Shown: positions 36,303 through 46,129 of the stretch, piece after piece
Layout of the letters: each line of letters begins with the position of its first letter
Position numbering within the stretch: the first letter of the stretch is position 1
Assembly (NCBI GenBank): GCA_944321175.1
Contig: CALUKI010000007.1
Coordinates: forward strand, 1-49,441
Direction: 5' to 3'
DNA from: an uncultured Alistipes sp.
GTDB taxonomy: Bacteria > Bacteroidota > Bacteroidia > Bacteroidales > Rikenellaceae
Length of the DNA: 49,441 nt
The notes under the pieces: model-generated
The model's database searches: none
Seen by the model: only the letters and a program-made list of their open reading frames with translations
What the model was told of the DNA's origin: nothing
Translations under genes and position numbers: made by a program

Positions 36303-37364
36303 TCAGATATGGGCCGCAATGTAATCCCCCACATCCGACGTCCCGTAACGGTGTGCGTCGGGAGCCGCAAGATCCTCCGTGACGATTCCCTCGACAAGCG
36401 CACGGTTGACCGACATGCGCACCGCGCGCCCCTCGGCATTCAGCCCCAGATGCTCCAGCAGCATTGCAGCCGAGAGAATCGTCGCCATCGGATTGGCGAT
36501 ATTTTTTCCCGCCGCCTGCGGATACGATCCGTGGATCGGTTCGAACAGCGCCGCGCGGTCGCCCAGACTCGCCGACGGAAGCATTCCCAGCGATCCGCTG
36601 ATGACACTCGCCTCGTCGGTCAGGATGTCGCCGAACATGTTTTCCGTCACGATGACATCGAACTGCGTCGGACAGCGGACGATCTGCATCGCCGCATTAT
36701 CGACGAACATGTAATCCACCGCCACGTCGGGATACCCGCCGGCAACCCGTTGCGCCGTTTCCCGCCACAGACGTGACGTCTCCAGCACGTTGGCCTTATC
36801 GACAACGGTCAGATGCCGGCGCCGGCGCATCGCAAGACGGAACGCCGTATGCAATACCCGTTCGATCTCGGCAACCGTGTAGGTGCAGGTGTCGAACGCC
36901 CGTTTTCCCGCTTCGTCACGGCCTTGCGGACGGCCGAAATAGATCCCGCCCGTCAATTCGCGCACACAGACGAAATCGGTGCCGCGCACCACGTCGGCCC
37001 GCAGCGGCGAGCGGTCGATCAGCGCATCGAACAACGACACCGGACGCAGGTTCGCATACAATCCCAACGCCTTGCGCATCCGCAACAAGCCCTGTTCGGG
37101 ACGTACCTTTGCCGCAGGATCGTTGTCGTAACGCGGATCGCCGATGGCACCGAACAGCACCGCATCGGCCTCGCAACAGACCTTGTGCGTCGTCTCCGGA
37201 TAGGGATCGCCCGTCGCATCGATTGCCGCGGCACCTACCGGAGCACGCTGATATTCGATGCGATGGCAGAATTTCGCCGCCACACGATCCAGCACCTTCA
37301 CGGCTTCGGCCACAATCTCCGGGCCGATTCCGTCCCCGCCAAGAAGTGCGATTTTGACATTCAT
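36303..37364 (-). CDS. leuB: 3-isopropylmalate dehydrogenase LeuB
   Basis: NAD-dependent oxidative decarboxylation in leucine synthesis. 353 residues. LLGGDGIGPEIVAEAVKVL at the N-terminus, LRPEQGLLRMRKALG-type arginine cluster near 88-100, YFGRPQG near 148, and DILTDEASVISGSLGMLPSA with the catalytic Asp residues. Last gene of the leu operon. Confidence 0.96.
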   Translation of the reverse strand: MNVKIALLGGDGIGPEIVAEAVKVLDRVAAKFCHRIEYQRAPVGAAAIDATGDPYPETTHKVCCEADAVLFGAIGDPRYDNDPAAKVRPEQGLLRMRKALGLYANLRPVSLFDALIDRSPLRADVVRGTDFVCVRELTGGIYFGRPQGRDEAGKRAFDTCTYTVAEIERVLHTAFRLAMRRRRHLTVVDKANVLETSRLWRETAQRVAGGYPDVAVDYMFVDNAAMQIVRCPTQFDVIVTENMFGDILTDEASVISGSLGMLPSASLGDRAALFEPIHGSYPQAAGKNIANPMATILSAAMLLEHLGLNAEGRAVRMSVNRALVEGIVTEDLAAPDAHRYGTSDVGDYIAAHI

Positions 37365-37441
37365 CTCCGTTATCTGTTTTTTGGTTCCTAAATAAGTCGT
37401 TCACTGCATGCTCCTGCGCAGCGTTCGGGCCGTCGGCCGTT

Positions 37442-38035
37442 CTATCCGCGCGCCGCCTCGAAAGCCGCAATCCGGTCACCGATGCTTACCAGATAATCCA
37501 CATCGTCGTAACCGTTCAGCAGGCAGCGTTTTTTGTAGGCGTCGATCTCGAACTCCGCACTGCGGCCGCCCGACACGATCGTGAAACGCTGCTCCTCCAG
37601 ATCGACCGTAAACCGTGCGGCGGGATCGCGCCGCAGTTCGTCGAAAATCTCCGACAGGAACGCATCGCTTACGCAGACAGGCAGCAGTCCGTTGTTCAAG
37701 GCGTTGTTGCGGAAGATGTCTGCAAAAAAGCTCGACACCACCACGCGGAATCCGTAATCGGCCAGCGCCCACGCGGCGTGTTCGCGCGAACTGCCGCAGC
37801 CGAAATTGCGCCCCGCAACGAGAATCCGCCCCTCGTAACGCGGATCATTGAGCGGAAACGCCGCCACGCGCGCCCCCGACGCATCATAGCGCCAGTCCCG
37901 AAAAAGATTGTCGCCGAAACCCTTGCGTTCGGTGGCCTTCAGGAAACGTGCCGGAATGATCTGATCGGTATCTATGTTCTCCACCTCCAGAGGCACCGCC
38001 CCCGATGTGAATGTTTCGAATTTTGGAATAGCCAT
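37442..38035 (-). CDS. leuD: 3-isopropylmalate dehydratase small subunit LeuD
   Basis: Swivel domain of isopropylmalate isomerase. 197 residues. [13 protein letters not shown] and the substrate loop [17 protein letters not shown] are both intact. Lies 39 nt after leuC, forming the LeuCD heterodimer with it. Confidence 0.96.
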   Translation of the reverse strand: MAIPKFETFTSGAVPLEVENIDTDQIIPARFLKATERKGFGDNLFRDWRYDASGARVAAFPLNDPRYEGRILVAGRNFGCGSSREHAAWALADYGFRVVVSSFFADIFRNNALNNGLLPVCVSDAFLSEIFDELRRDPAARFTVDLEEQRFTIVSGGRSAEFEIDAYKKRCLLNGYDDVDYLVSIGDRIAAFEAARG

Positions 38036-38074
38036 AACACTCTCTTTCTCTTCTATGTCGGTTGCATCGGCCCT

Positions 38075-39451
38075 CTACATGCCGAAAACTTCGCGCGGAT
38101 CGGCCACATGGCCGCAGACTGCGGCCGCAGCCGCAACGGCCGCGCCGCAAAGCATGGTCCGCGCTCCGGGGCCCTGGCGCCCTTCGAAGTTGCGGTTCGA
38201 CGTCGAAAGGCAATATTTGCCGGCGGGGATCTTGTCGGCGTTCATCGCCAGACAGGCCGAACATCCCGGCTGCCGCAGTTCGAACCCCGCCGCCGCAAGG
38301 ATCCGGTCCAGCCCTTCGGCGCGCGCGGCCGCCTCGACCGCCTTCGATCCGGGGACGATCCATGCCGTTACCCCTTCGGCGCGGTGCCGGCCCTCGACAA
38401 GATGCACGAAGCGCCGCAAGTCCTCGATACGGCCGTTGGTACAGCTGCCGACAAAGACATAGTCCACCGGTTTGCCCAACAGACGTTCGCCGGCGGAGAA
38501 GCCCATATAATCCAGTGCCTTGCGGTCGGCATCTTCGGGAATCGCCGCATCGACGGCCATGCCGGCACCGGGATTCGTGCCATAGGTGATCATCGGCGCG
38601 ATGTCGGCCGCGTCGAAGCGGTACTCCCTGTCGAAAACGGCATCCGCATCGCTGTACAACTCGCGCCACCGCGCCACGGCCGCGTCGAACGCCGCACCCT
38701 GCGGTACGCGGGCCCTGCCGCGCAGATAGGCGAAGGTCGTCTCGTCGGGAGCGACCATGCCGCCGCGCGCCCCGCATTCGATGCTCATGTTGCAGACCGT
38801 CATGCGCCCCTCCATCGAGAGCGAACGGATCGCCTCGCCGGCGAATTCGATGAAGTGGCCCGTACCGCCGGACGCGCCGATCCGCGAAATAATATAAAGG
38901 ATGAGGTCTTTCGCCTCGACACCTTGGCGCAACGTGCCGTCAACCGTAATACGCATCGTGCGGGGCTTGGTCTGGAGAATGCATTGGCTGGCCAGCACCA
39001 TCTCCACCTCCGACGTGCCCACCCCGAACGCGACGGCGCCCAAAGCTCCGTGTGTCGAGGTATGGCTGTCGCCGCATACGATCGTCATTCCCGGCTGCGT
39101 AAAGCCCTGTTCGGGCCCGATAATATGGACGATGCCCTGATTCGGATCGCCCATGCCGAAATACTCCACGCCGTAACGGGCGCAGTTGGCCGCCAGCGTC
39201 TCCACCTGCCGCCGCGATTCGGGTTCGGCGATCGGAAGATGCTGATCCACCGTCGGAATATTGTGATCCACCGTTGCCGTAATCCGGGCCGGGCGTGCAA
39301 CCGGCAATCCGCGCCGTTCAAGTCCTGCGAACGCAACCGGCGAGGTCACCTCATGGATGTACTGCCGGTCGATATAGAGCACGCAACGTCCGCCCTCCTC
39401 CGTGCGAACCGTGTGGGCATCCCAGATCTTGTCCAGAAGCGTCCGTCCCAT
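38075..39451 (-). CDS. leuC: 3-isopropylmalate dehydratase large subunit LeuC
   Basis: 458 residues of the aconitase family. The [4Fe-4S] cysteines lie in VGSCTNGR and [20 protein letters not shown] and NRNFEGRQG are also typical. Starts 2 nt after the leuA stop, so the genes are tightly coupled. Confidence 0.96.
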   Translation of the reverse strand: MGRTLLDKIWDAHTVRTEEGGRCVLYIDRQYIHEVTSPVAFAGLERRGLPVARPARITATVDHNIPTVDQHLPIAEPESRRQVETLAANCARYGVEYFGMGDPNQGIVHIIGPEQGFTQPGMTIVCGDSHTSTHGALGAVAFGVGTSEVEMVLASQCILQTKPRTMRITVDGTLRQGVEAKDLILYIISRIGASGGTGHFIEFAGEAIRSLSMEGRMTVCNMSIECGARGGMVAPDETTFAYLRGRARVPQGAAFDAAVARWRELYSDADAVFDREYRFDAADIAPMITYGTNPGAGMAVDAAIPEDADRKALDYMGFSAGERLLGKPVDYVFVGSCTNGRIEDLRRFVHLVEGRHRAEGVTAWIVPGSKAVEAAARAEGLDRILAAAGFELRQPGCSACLAMNADKIPAGKYCLSTSNRNFEGRQGPGARTMLCGAAVAAAAAVCGHVADPREVFGM

Positions 39452-39453
39452 GC

Positions 39454-40974
39454 CTACTCCTCCCGCTCTTTTCGTTCGGTGACGTTCAGGGCGCGCAACG
39501 CATCAAGCACAGCCTCCACCGAGGCGCGCGTCGTATCGGTATGGGCGGCAAATCCATGCGCATTGCGGCTGCCGCACTCCACCTGGACATGCACGCGCCC
39601 CACATCGTTCGAACCGCGCGTCACGGCCTGCATCAGGAACTCCGACAGCACGATCCGCTCGTTGATCAGCTTGCGGATCGCCGACACGGCGGCATCCACA
39701 GGCCCGTTGCCCGTCGCGATCGCCATACGTTCATGATCGCCGAACTTCAGCACCACCGTCGCCGTCGGGACAAGCGTACCGGTCGTAACCTGAAGGAACT
39801 TCAACGACAGCGACTGCTGCTTCAGGCGGTCGATGTCTCCGATCAGGTAGAGCAGATCATAGTCATGGATCTCCTTCTTCTTGTCGGCCAGTTCGAGGAA
39901 CTTCTCATAGGTGGCGTTCAACTCCTCCTGCGTAAGGTCGTATCCCAACAGCTCAAGGCGGTGGACAAGCGCCGCACGGCCGCTGCGGGCCGTCAGCGCG
40001 ATGACCGATTCGTTGAGCCCTATATCCTGCGGATCGATGATTTCATAGGTCTCGCGGTGCTTCAGCACGCCATCCTGGTGGATGCCCGACGAATGTGCAA
40101 AGGCATTGCGACCCACGATCGCCTTGTTCGGCTGTACGGGCATGTTCATCAGGCTCGACACCACATGCGACGCCTTGGTTATCATCCGCGAATCGATGTG
40201 CGTATCGACAGCCAGCTCCTTGTGGCACCGCAGGGTCATCACGACCTCTTCGAGCGACGTATTGCCGGCGCGTTCACCGATACCGTTGATCGTCACCTCG
40301 GCCTGCCGCGCGCCGTTGAGAATGCCGCTCAGCGTATTGGCCGTCGCCATGCCCAGATCGTTGTGGCAATGGGTCGAAATAATCGCCCTGTCGATGTTGG
40401 AGACATGATCGACCAGATACTTGATCTTGGCGCCGTACTCCTGCGGCAGACAGTAACCCGTCGTATCGGGGATATTGACGACCGTCGCTCCGGCCGTGAT
40501 GACCGCTTCGATCACCTGCGCAAGATAGACGGGATCGGCACGGCCGGCATCCTCGGCGTAAAACTCCACATCCTCGACATAGCGTTTGGCATATTTTACC
40601 GCCTCGATGGCCGATTCGAGAATCTTCTCCGGCGTCGAGCGCAGTTTATCATATATATGTTGGGGCGAGACCCCGATGCCGGTATGGATCCGCTTGCGCT
40701 TGGCCAGCCGCAGGGCGTCCGCCGCAACATCGATGTCTTTCTTTACGGCCCGTGTCAAGGCACAGATCGTCGGCTCGGAAACCGCCTTCGAGATCTCCAG
40801 CACGGAGTTGAAATCGCCGGGGCTGGAGATCGGGAATCCCGCTTCGATCACATCGACACCGAGCTTCTCCAACAGACGGGCCACTTCGATCTTCTCGGTA
40901 GTATTCAACTGGCAACCGGGCACCTGCTCGCCATCGCGGAGCGTGGTGTCGAAAATGTACAATCTCTCGCTCAT
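39454..40974 (-). CDS. leuA: 2-isopropylmalate synthase LeuA
   Basis: Commits 2-ketoisovalerate to leucine synthesis. 506 residues. The catalytic barrel starts [16 protein letters not shown]; metal ligands lie in [11 protein letters not shown]; the C-terminal LeuA regulatory domain (about 385-500) is present, so leucine feedback is expected. First gene of the leuACDB operon. Confidence 0.95.
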   Translation of the reverse strand: MSERLYIFDTTLRDGEQVPGCQLNTTEKIEVARLLEKLGVDVIEAGFPISSPGDFNSVLEISKAVSEPTICALTRAVKKDIDVAADALRLAKRKRIHTGIGVSPQHIYDKLRSTPEKILESAIEAVKYAKRYVEDVEFYAEDAGRADPVYLAQVIEAVITAGATVVNIPDTTGYCLPQEYGAKIKYLVDHVSNIDRAIISTHCHNDLGMATANTLSGILNGARQAEVTINGIGERAGNTSLEEVVMTLRCHKELAVDTHIDSRMITKASHVVSSLMNMPVQPNKAIVGRNAFAHSSGIHQDGVLKHRETYEIIDPQDIGLNESVIALTARSGRAALVHRLELLGYDLTQEELNATYEKFLELADKKKEIHDYDLLYLIGDIDRLKQQSLSLKFLQVTTGTLVPTATVVLKFGDHERMAIATGNGPVDAAVSAIRKLINERIVLSEFLMQAVTRGSNDVGRVHVQVECGSRNAHGFAAHTDTTRASVEAVLDALRALNVTERKEREE

Positions 40975-41127
40975 AGGATCATATTGATTTCATTCGACAT
41001 TTCTCGTTATCTTTCTTAACCTTCGGGGTTTTCACTGTTTTCCGCCCCCCCGCACTCTCTTCGCGCATCGCTTCATCGGAAACAGCACAAAGCGGGAGAT
41101 CGGACGGGCCGGCTCCGGCTCTTTTGG

Positions 41128-41217
41128 TTACAAATTGAAATCGAAACCGGCGATCCGGATATAAAATTTGCCGATTTTATCTCCTGCAGCTATGATTCCG
41201 GAATCAAACAGGCCCAC
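41128..41217 (-). CDS. Possible short ORF in the leu leader
   Basis: 29 codons from GTG to TAA, within the leader transcribed from the leu promoter. It contains six Ile but only two Leu, with no Leu run, so it is not an obvious leucine attenuator peptide. It could be chance. No U-tailed hairpin follows it. Confidence 0.2.
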   Translation of the reverse strand: MGLFDSGIIAAGDKIGKFYIRIAGFDFNL

Positions 41218-41237
41218 GCAACTATTTCACTCACTTG

Positions 41238-41267
41238 CAAATATACAGATTATTCAAGAATTTCAAA
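41238..41267 (-). promoter_or_regulatory. leu operon promoter
   Basis: TATATTTG (41245-41238) on the minus strand is a perfect -7 box; TTTG ends 18 nt upstream (41267-41264) within a T-run. It lies 263 nt before leuA, leaving a long leader. Confidence 0.65.
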
Positions 41268-41280
41268 AAATATTTCGCGC

Positions 41281-42028
41281 CTAATTGCAGATCATAACCG
41301 GAAATTCCATCCATTTGCAGGCATTCCACGCCTGGATTTTCACCGTTAAGCGTTTCCAGTCGAGGGGATTCCGACAAACCGGCGTCCAACACGGAACCAA
41401 CGGCAGATTGTCCTGCCGGAAGCGATTTTTTCGCAGATGCGTTCTTACCGCCCCTCCTATGTATCGGCTCCGTGAGGAACGAAGGGAAGCCGGCCGACGG
41501 CAGCCGTAAGAAAAAAGGATAAAAATGAGAGCCAGCGGTGCGGGAAAAAACAGGGAGCCGGAAAGAGACGAGACGGAGCGACATGAGACGCGGAAAGGGA
41601 GGAGGATGAACGCGAAAAGTCGAACAGGAGCAGGGCGGATCAGAAAGAATCGCCAAGGAACGGGGAACCGGTGAAGGTCAGGAGGATGGGAAAGAGCACT
41701 GAGCAACAGACCGGAACGGCTGAAGTGGAAGAGGAACAGGCAAAACGGGAAACCGGGAAGCGGCGGAAAGAGGCAGGGATGAATACGGCGCGAGGAGTTG
41801 AAACGGGCAGCGAGAGGACAAGGAAGAGGTTCCGCCGCCATATATGGCACGAATCGGGGCTGCGAGGCCAATGGAATCGGAATATGCCAGGGAGCGCCCA
41901 GCCTGAAAAGGCATGCGGGATCTATCATGAAGGGGCCGTCTGCGGTCTGTCGGATAGTTGGGACAGGAGCCTGCAAAGACGAATAGACGGAAAGGAAAGG
42001 GGCCCCCTATCAAAAAAAATCGCTTTTT
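41281..42028. other. Intergenic region with a long purine-rich tract
   Basis: From about 41505 to 41850 the plus strand is strongly purine-biased (A/G-rich). Two plus-strand frames are open (41525-41673 and 41671-42042) but use AGG/AGA arginine codons heavily, unlike the neighbouring genes, and the opposite strand is open as well. These look like consequences of base bias, not genes. No known RNA motif recognised. Confidence 0.5.
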
Positions 42029-42060
42029 TTTGGGAAATATGAAATTTGTTCGTACCTTTG
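42029..42060 (+). promoter_or_regulatory. tRNA-Lys promoter
   Basis: TTTG at 42029-42032, exactly 20 bp, then TACCTTTG at 42053-42060: a perfect -33/-7 pair, 23 nt before the mature tRNA 5' end. Confidence 0.85.
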
Positions 42061-42083
42061 TCACGCAATTAGGAATGATTGAT

Positions 42084-42156
42084 GCCTCTTTAGCTCAGTT
42101 GGTAGAGCACGACACTCTTAATGTTGGGGTCCAGGGTTCGAGCCCCTGAGGGGGTA
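42084..42156 (+). tRNA. tRNA-Lys (anticodon CTT)
   Basis: Full cloverleaf: acceptor GCCTCTT/AGGGGGT (42084-42090 and 42149-42155, with three G-U pairs), D arm GCTC/GAGC, anticodon stem CGACA/TGTTG with loop CTCTTAA giving anticodon CTT, T arm CAGGG/CCCTG around TTCGAGC, discriminator A at 42156. The CCA end is not encoded. Confidence 0.96.
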
Positions 42157-42159
42157 CGG

Positions 42160-42195
42160 AAGAAGGCTTTCCGATTTGGAAAGCCTTCTTCTTTA
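42160..42195 (+). terminator. Terminator of the tRNA-Lys gene
   Basis: AAGAAGGCTTTCC (42160-42172) and GGAAAGCCTTCTT (42178-42190) form a perfect 13-bp stem with a 5-nt loop, followed by a T-rich stretch. Confidence 0.9.
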
Positions 42196-42216
42196 TTTCT
42201 CCCCATCCAACGTTCT

Positions 42217-42235
42217 TTGTATATTTAATATACAA
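42217..42235. repeat. 19-bp palindrome before the restriction gene
   Basis: TTGTATATT-T-AATATACAA, nine perfect base pairs around one base, lying 170 bp before the restriction endonuclease gene at the start of the AT-rich block. It may be an operator or just an AT-rich chance palindrome. Confidence 0.6.
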
Positions 42236-42405
42236 CACCTTTTTATGCCGATCGCAAAATCAACATCATGTTCCGGATCTTCACAAGTGAAATGGGGACC
42301 GATATTTTCCAGCTAAATGAAATTTTTTCCATTCAATTCCAATTAATAAAGTCCACGTTGTTTTTTTTCTTATCTTTAGCCTAAATTTACTAAACCTTGA
42401 TAAAA

Positions 42406-43509
42406 ATGGATAGTTATGTAAAAAGAATCGAAGAATTAATCGCAAAAGTATCTCCCGAATTGATTGATTTTTCGAAACCAAGAGATAGAGCAAGTGCTCC
42501 CACACAAGTGTCCTCTGAGTTTATAACGAATAGAGAACAAGGTGATTGGGCAGAAGAAATTATCGCAACTGCAGTAAACGCCATGTCCCGCAATTATGTT
42601 GCAGTAAAGTATGGAAAATCTGATGATACAATTGCAGGAGAAGACGGATTCAATGATTTCTTCGAAGCATATCAGGAAGAGTTAGACACAATCGGTAAAA
42701 GACCCGATATATTGATATTTAGGAGAGATGACTATATATCAGAATTGGGCCATGATATCAGCAAAATCAATCATGACAATATTGCAACATATGTAAAAAA
42801 AGCCGTTGCCGGCATAGAGGTGAGATCCAGTGCTTTTCTTTATGAAAAATATAAAGGGGCTATGTCTGATAAAATTGCTTCATGCACCACAAACGCATTG
42901 AAAATCAGAGATGAAATATTGGATGGATTTCAACAAGAATTAAAGTTGCCGTCGCGAGTTCATTATATGTCAATCTTGGAATCTATAACACCCCAAACTA
43001 TACAAGCAATTAATTTCAGAGTACCATCATGGCGTTCTAATGAAAGATTAGCTCATTTATCCGATTTGTTCAGGCATCTGAAAGATAATTTAGCTAAACT
43101 TCAAAAAAGAACTTATCTTTCCATTACGCCCAAAGTTGAAGATATTAAAGTCGTTTATAAATGGATAAAAACATTTGAAGTGCCACATTATTATTTTCAA
43201 GTATTCTTTGATAAAATATATGGTATCTCATTTGAGAATATATTGGAAATCGTTACCAATCCCGTCAATGACGGAAACATATTTTTTGTTGAATCCGATG
43301 TTAAGAATCAAAACAAAACAACAATAAAAATAAATAGCGACATCGGAAATGAAATCGCATCAAAAGTTGATGAACCGGAACATTACAGTCAACGCAAGGA
43401 GATGAACCGAGGGAGACTATTATATTATGTGCGATTTAAGGGAGGAAAAGCATATCTCGACATAAATAACTTTGCCAGAACATTAGGCATCCCGGTTAAT
43501 GATTTTTAA
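42406..43509 (+). CDS. AccI-like type II restriction endonuclease
   Basis: Probably cuts unmethylated DNA and pairs with the methyltransferase 5 nt downstream. 367 residues. The N-terminal [20 protein letters not shown] (31-50) resembles the AccI family (PF09545, recalled, not searched). A PD-(D/E)xK-like core can be seen as RPDILIF (Asp101) and GIEVRSS (Glu138), with Arg where Lys is usual. The ATG at 42406 is preferred over an in-frame TTG at 42397. Strongly AT-rich DNA, unlike all genes to the left, indicates horizontal gain. Known AccI cuts GT^MKAC; the target here is inference only. Confidence 0.7.
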   Translation: MDSYVKRIEELIAKVSPELIDFSKPRDRASAPTQVSSEFITNREQGDWAEEIIATAVNAMSRNYVAVKYGKSDDTIAGEDGFNDFFEAYQEELDTIGKRPDILIFRRDDYISELGHDISKINHDNIATYVKKAVAGIEVRSSAFLYEKYKGAMSDKIASCTTNALKIRDEILDGFQQELKLPSRVHYMSILESITPQTIQAINFRVPSWRSNERLAHLSDLFRHLKDNLAKLQKRTYLSITPKVEDIKVVYKWIKTFEVPHYYFQVFFDKIYGISFENILEIVTNPVNDGNIFFVESDVKNQNKTTIKINSDIGNEIASKVDEPEHYSQRKEMNRGRLLYYVRFKGGKAYLDINNFARTLGIPVNDF

Positions 43510-43514
43510 TACAA

Positions 43515-45068
43515 ATGACACCGGAACAACAATATATATTAGATTCGACAACCGATCATCGCCGGTTGTATGCACAATTTTTTACACCATATCACATAGC
43601 CAATATTATGACGGAGTGGATTCTGCAAAAATCCACTTTGCAAACAATTCTTGAACCGGCATTTGGGTTAGGTATCTTTTCCCGGATATTAAAACACAAA
43701 AAGACCTCCTTGAACATCTTCGGAGTCGAGTTGGACAACAGCATATATGCGTATGCTAAACAAATATGCGGATCAGATGTATCGATTATCAATAATGACT
43801 ATCTAAGAACCGAATTTGGACATCATTTCGATGGAATCATCGCCAATCCGCCCTATTTAAAATTTCATGAATACGATAACAAACGGTATGTAAACCTAAT
43901 CAACGAACGCTTTAATTATAAATTGAATGCATTTACCAATATTTATGCCTTATTTTTATTGAAATCCATCAATGAACTAACTGACGGTGGACGTTGTGCA
44001 TACATCATACCTTCCGAATTTTTAAATGCCGATTACGGTAAGGCGGTCAAAGAGGCTTTGTTGAAATCCGGAACCTTACGCCATATAATTGTATTCAATT
44101 CAAAAGAATCCATATTTAATGAAGCCATAACAACTTCATGCATCATATATTGTGAGAGAGGGAAGACCGATAACAATATTAATTTCATTTCGATAAATTC
44201 CATATCAGATATGGAGTGCATACCTGATATCACCTCCGGAAAGACTTATCGAGAAGATTTGATAAAAACATATGCTCCTTCCAAATTAGATCCATCCATA
44301 AAATGGAAAAATTATTTGAATTATACCGAAACACATAAATTTGGTAAGTTTATCTCATTCACCACTTTTGCAAAAGTTAAAAGAGGTATTGCAACTGGCG
44401 CAAACGCATACTTTGAATTTAACGCGGAAAAAGCAGAACGCTATAACTTATCAATCAACAGACTGCGCCCATGCATATGTCACTGTACAGATGTTAAGGG
44501 TATCTATTTTGATGATGCTTATCACCAGAAATTGGCATCTAAAAATAAAAAAGTGTATATTTTAGATACCAATATATATATGGATAAATTTGTAGCTGAA
44601 TACATTCGGATGGGAGAGAAAAACAAAATCAATAAACGATATTTAACCTCCCACCGGAATCCTTGGTATGCGGTCGAGCAAAGAACGCCTCCTCCAATAT
44701 GGGTCTCTGTATTTAACAGGACTGGATTGCGCTTTATTAGGAATGTTTCTCCAGCAGTAAATTTAACAACTTTTCATTGTATATATACCACAAAACTCGT
44801 TGCAGATGATTTGTTATTTGCATATCTCATAACAGATGTCGCAAAACAATTTTTTAGCTATAATGCACGAGAATATGGGAATGGCTTGCAAAAGTTTGAG
44901 CCTAATGATTTAAATAATGCTATAATGTTAGATTTAAGATTATTGCCAGAAGCAATTGTAGATAAAGTTCTTACATTATATCACAAACTCATTAAAGATG
45001 AACAGCCAGAATTGATTGATGCAATAAACAAGATCTTTGACAAATTCATAACTACTAATGATATATAA
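43515..45068 (+). CDS. Type II N6-adenine DNA methyltransferase
   Basis: Protects host DNA from the adjacent restriction enzyme. 517 residues. Motif order X-I-IV: FFTPYHIANIM (22-32), SAM-binding EPAFGLGIF (47-55), GVELD (70-74), catalytic NPPY (111-114). The C-terminal half (about 250-510) is a TaqI-like specificity domain. Gamma-class architecture like Eco57I/TaqI-type enzymes. Same AT-rich composition as the nuclease, so both came as one unit. Confidence 0.92.
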   Translation: MTPEQQYILDSTTDHRRLYAQFFTPYHIANIMTEWILQKSTLQTILEPAFGLGIFSRILKHKKTSLNIFGVELDNSIYAYAKQICGSDVSIINNDYLRTEFGHHFDGIIANPPYLKFHEYDNKRYVNLINERFNYKLNAFTNIYALFLLKSINELTDGGRCAYIIPSEFLNADYGKAVKEALLKSGTLRHIIVFNSKESIFNEAITTSCIIYCERGKTDNNINFISINSISDMECIPDITSGKTYREDLIKTYAPSKLDPSIKWKNYLNYTETHKFGKFISFTTFAKVKRGIATGANAYFEFNAEKAERYNLSINRLRPCICHCTDVKGIYFDDAYHQKLASKNKKVYILDTNIYMDKFVAEYIRMGEKNKINKRYLTSHRNPWYAVEQRTPPPIWVSVFNRTGLRFIRNVSPAVNLTTFHCIYTTKLVADDLLFAYLITDVAKQFFSYNAREYGNGLQKFEPNDLNNAIMLDLRLLPEAIVDKVLTLYHKLIKDEQPELIDAINKIFDKFITTNDI

Positions 45069-45125
45069 ATAACAAACTTTTTTGCGAATAAAACGAATCA
45101 ATACTATAAAAGATACCCTTAACGC

Positions 45126-45153
45126 AATGCGATGTTCAGTTGAACATCGCATT
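45126..45153. terminator. Hairpin downstream of the methyltransferase
   Basis: AATGCGATGTTCA and TGAACATCGCATT form a perfect 13-bp inverted repeat with only GT between them. There is only a short A/T-rich tail (ATTATTAC), so terminator activity is likely but not certain. Confidence 0.55.
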
Positions 45154-45250
45154 ATTACATCGGCCAAACATTAATTTGCATTATAATTAACAAACCAAAA
45201 TACAAATTTCGAATACGAGGGGCCAAAATCCTTATCCATTTGATTTTCAT

Positions 45251-45284
45251 AAAAAAAAGGACGCAGGGCTTGCCGCCTGCGTCC
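45251..45284 (-). terminator. Terminator of the hydrolase gene
   Basis: Minus-strand stem GGACGCAGG/CCTGCGTCC (9 bp) followed by eight T (45258-45251), 31 nt past the stop codon at 45315. Confidence 0.9.
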
Positions 45285-45314
45285 GTGGGTTTACTGCTCC
45301 GCGTTGACCGCCCC

Positions 45315-46103
45315 TCAACGCTTCTGATCAAACAGCCACGCCATGAAATCCGGATAGTTGAATGCCGGAACCCAACTCCCATGATTGACACTCGGAAATT
45401 CAATGTACTCAACATCCACACCCGCCTCTTTCAGCGCCTTGTACGCTTCTCGCGAACCTTCGACGGGGACTACATCATCCGCATCTCCATGGAAAATCCG
45501 GAAACTTACACCCTTCGCCGCCGCCAACCGCGACGCATTGACCGTCCCGCAGATCGGAATGGCTGCCGCAAACAGATCCGGATAGCGGATTACCATGTCG
45601 AAGGTTCCCATGCCACCCATCGACAATCCCATGATGTAGATGCGATCCCTGTCCACCTCCGGTTTCGCCAAATAGATGTCAAGCAACTCCTTGACACTCC
45701 GGAATACGGGAGTCATCTCCGGCTCCGACGGCATCTGCATCGGATCAAACGATTCGGGGCGCGTAAGGTAGGCCCAGTATCCGTCCGACGGACATTGAGG
45801 AGCAAGTACAAAACAGGGATATGACTCACGATTGACCGGATTGAGCCACATCTGGCCTCCGTGAACAAGTTGTTTCTCGTTGTCACTGCCGCGCTCTCCC
45901 GCGCCATGCAGGAACAGCACCAACGGATACTTCTCTCCCCGCTCCAACTTTTCGGGTTGCAAAAAACGGTAGCGGAGCGTGTCTCCGCGCTCCGAGACAT
46001 AACATTTTTTCTCGAATGCTTCGTATTTGTCCCTCTTGTCCTGAGCCTGCGACGACAACGGGAACAGCATCAACGCAGTCACGACACATAAAATCGTTCT
46101 CAT
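45315..46103 (-). CDS. Exported alpha/beta hydrolase (esterase/dienelactone hydrolase type)
   Basis: 262 residues with a signal peptide (MRTILCVVTALMLFPLSSQAQ, cut near 20). The fold begins with LVLFLHGAGERG (oxyanion region, 61-72). Catalytic triad: Ser161 in MGLSMGGMG, Asp209 or 210 in FHGDADDVVP, His241 in VNHGSW. It resembles the PHB-depolymerase/prolyl-oligopeptidase-like esterases of Bacteroidetes. Substrate unknown. The start at 46103 is preferred because it gives a signal peptide and overlaps the stop of a 9-codon upstream ORF that begins right after the promoter. Confidence 0.88.
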   Translation of the reverse strand: MRTILCVVTALMLFPLSSQAQDKRDKYEAFEKKCYVSERGDTLRYRFLQPEKLERGEKYPLVLFLHGAGERGSDNEKQLVHGGQMWLNPVNRESYPCFVLAPQCPSDGYWAYLTRPESFDPMQMPSEPEMTPVFRSVKELLDIYLAKPEVDRDRIYIMGLSMGGMGTFDMVIRYPDLFAAAIPICGTVNASRLAAAKGVSFRIFHGDADDVVPVEGSREAYKALKEAGVDVEYIEFPSVNHGSWVPAFNYPDFMAWLFDQKR

Positions 46104-46129
46104 GAATTCACCGGTTTGAAGTTCGACAT
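46100..46129 (-). CDS. Nine-codon upstream ORF coupled to the hydrolase
   Basis: ATG 46129 to TGA 46100, reading MSNFKPVNS. It begins 5 nt after the -7 box, in the same place where the kinase gene begins in the related repeat, and its TGA overlaps the hydrolase ATG (ATGA). Most likely a leaderless translated uORF that delivers ribosomes to the hydrolase start. Confidence 0.5.
   Translation of the reverse strand: MSNFKPVNS

Noticed and set aside
41281..41976. 231-codon minus-strand frame opposite the purine-rich tract
   Set aside because: Composition is Pro/Phe/Leu/Ser-rich purely because of pyrimidine bias; no domain or start signal.
42084..45320. Integrated element using tRNA-Lys as attachment site
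   Set aside because: No integrase, and no copy of the tRNA 3' end was found on the right side of the AT-rich block.
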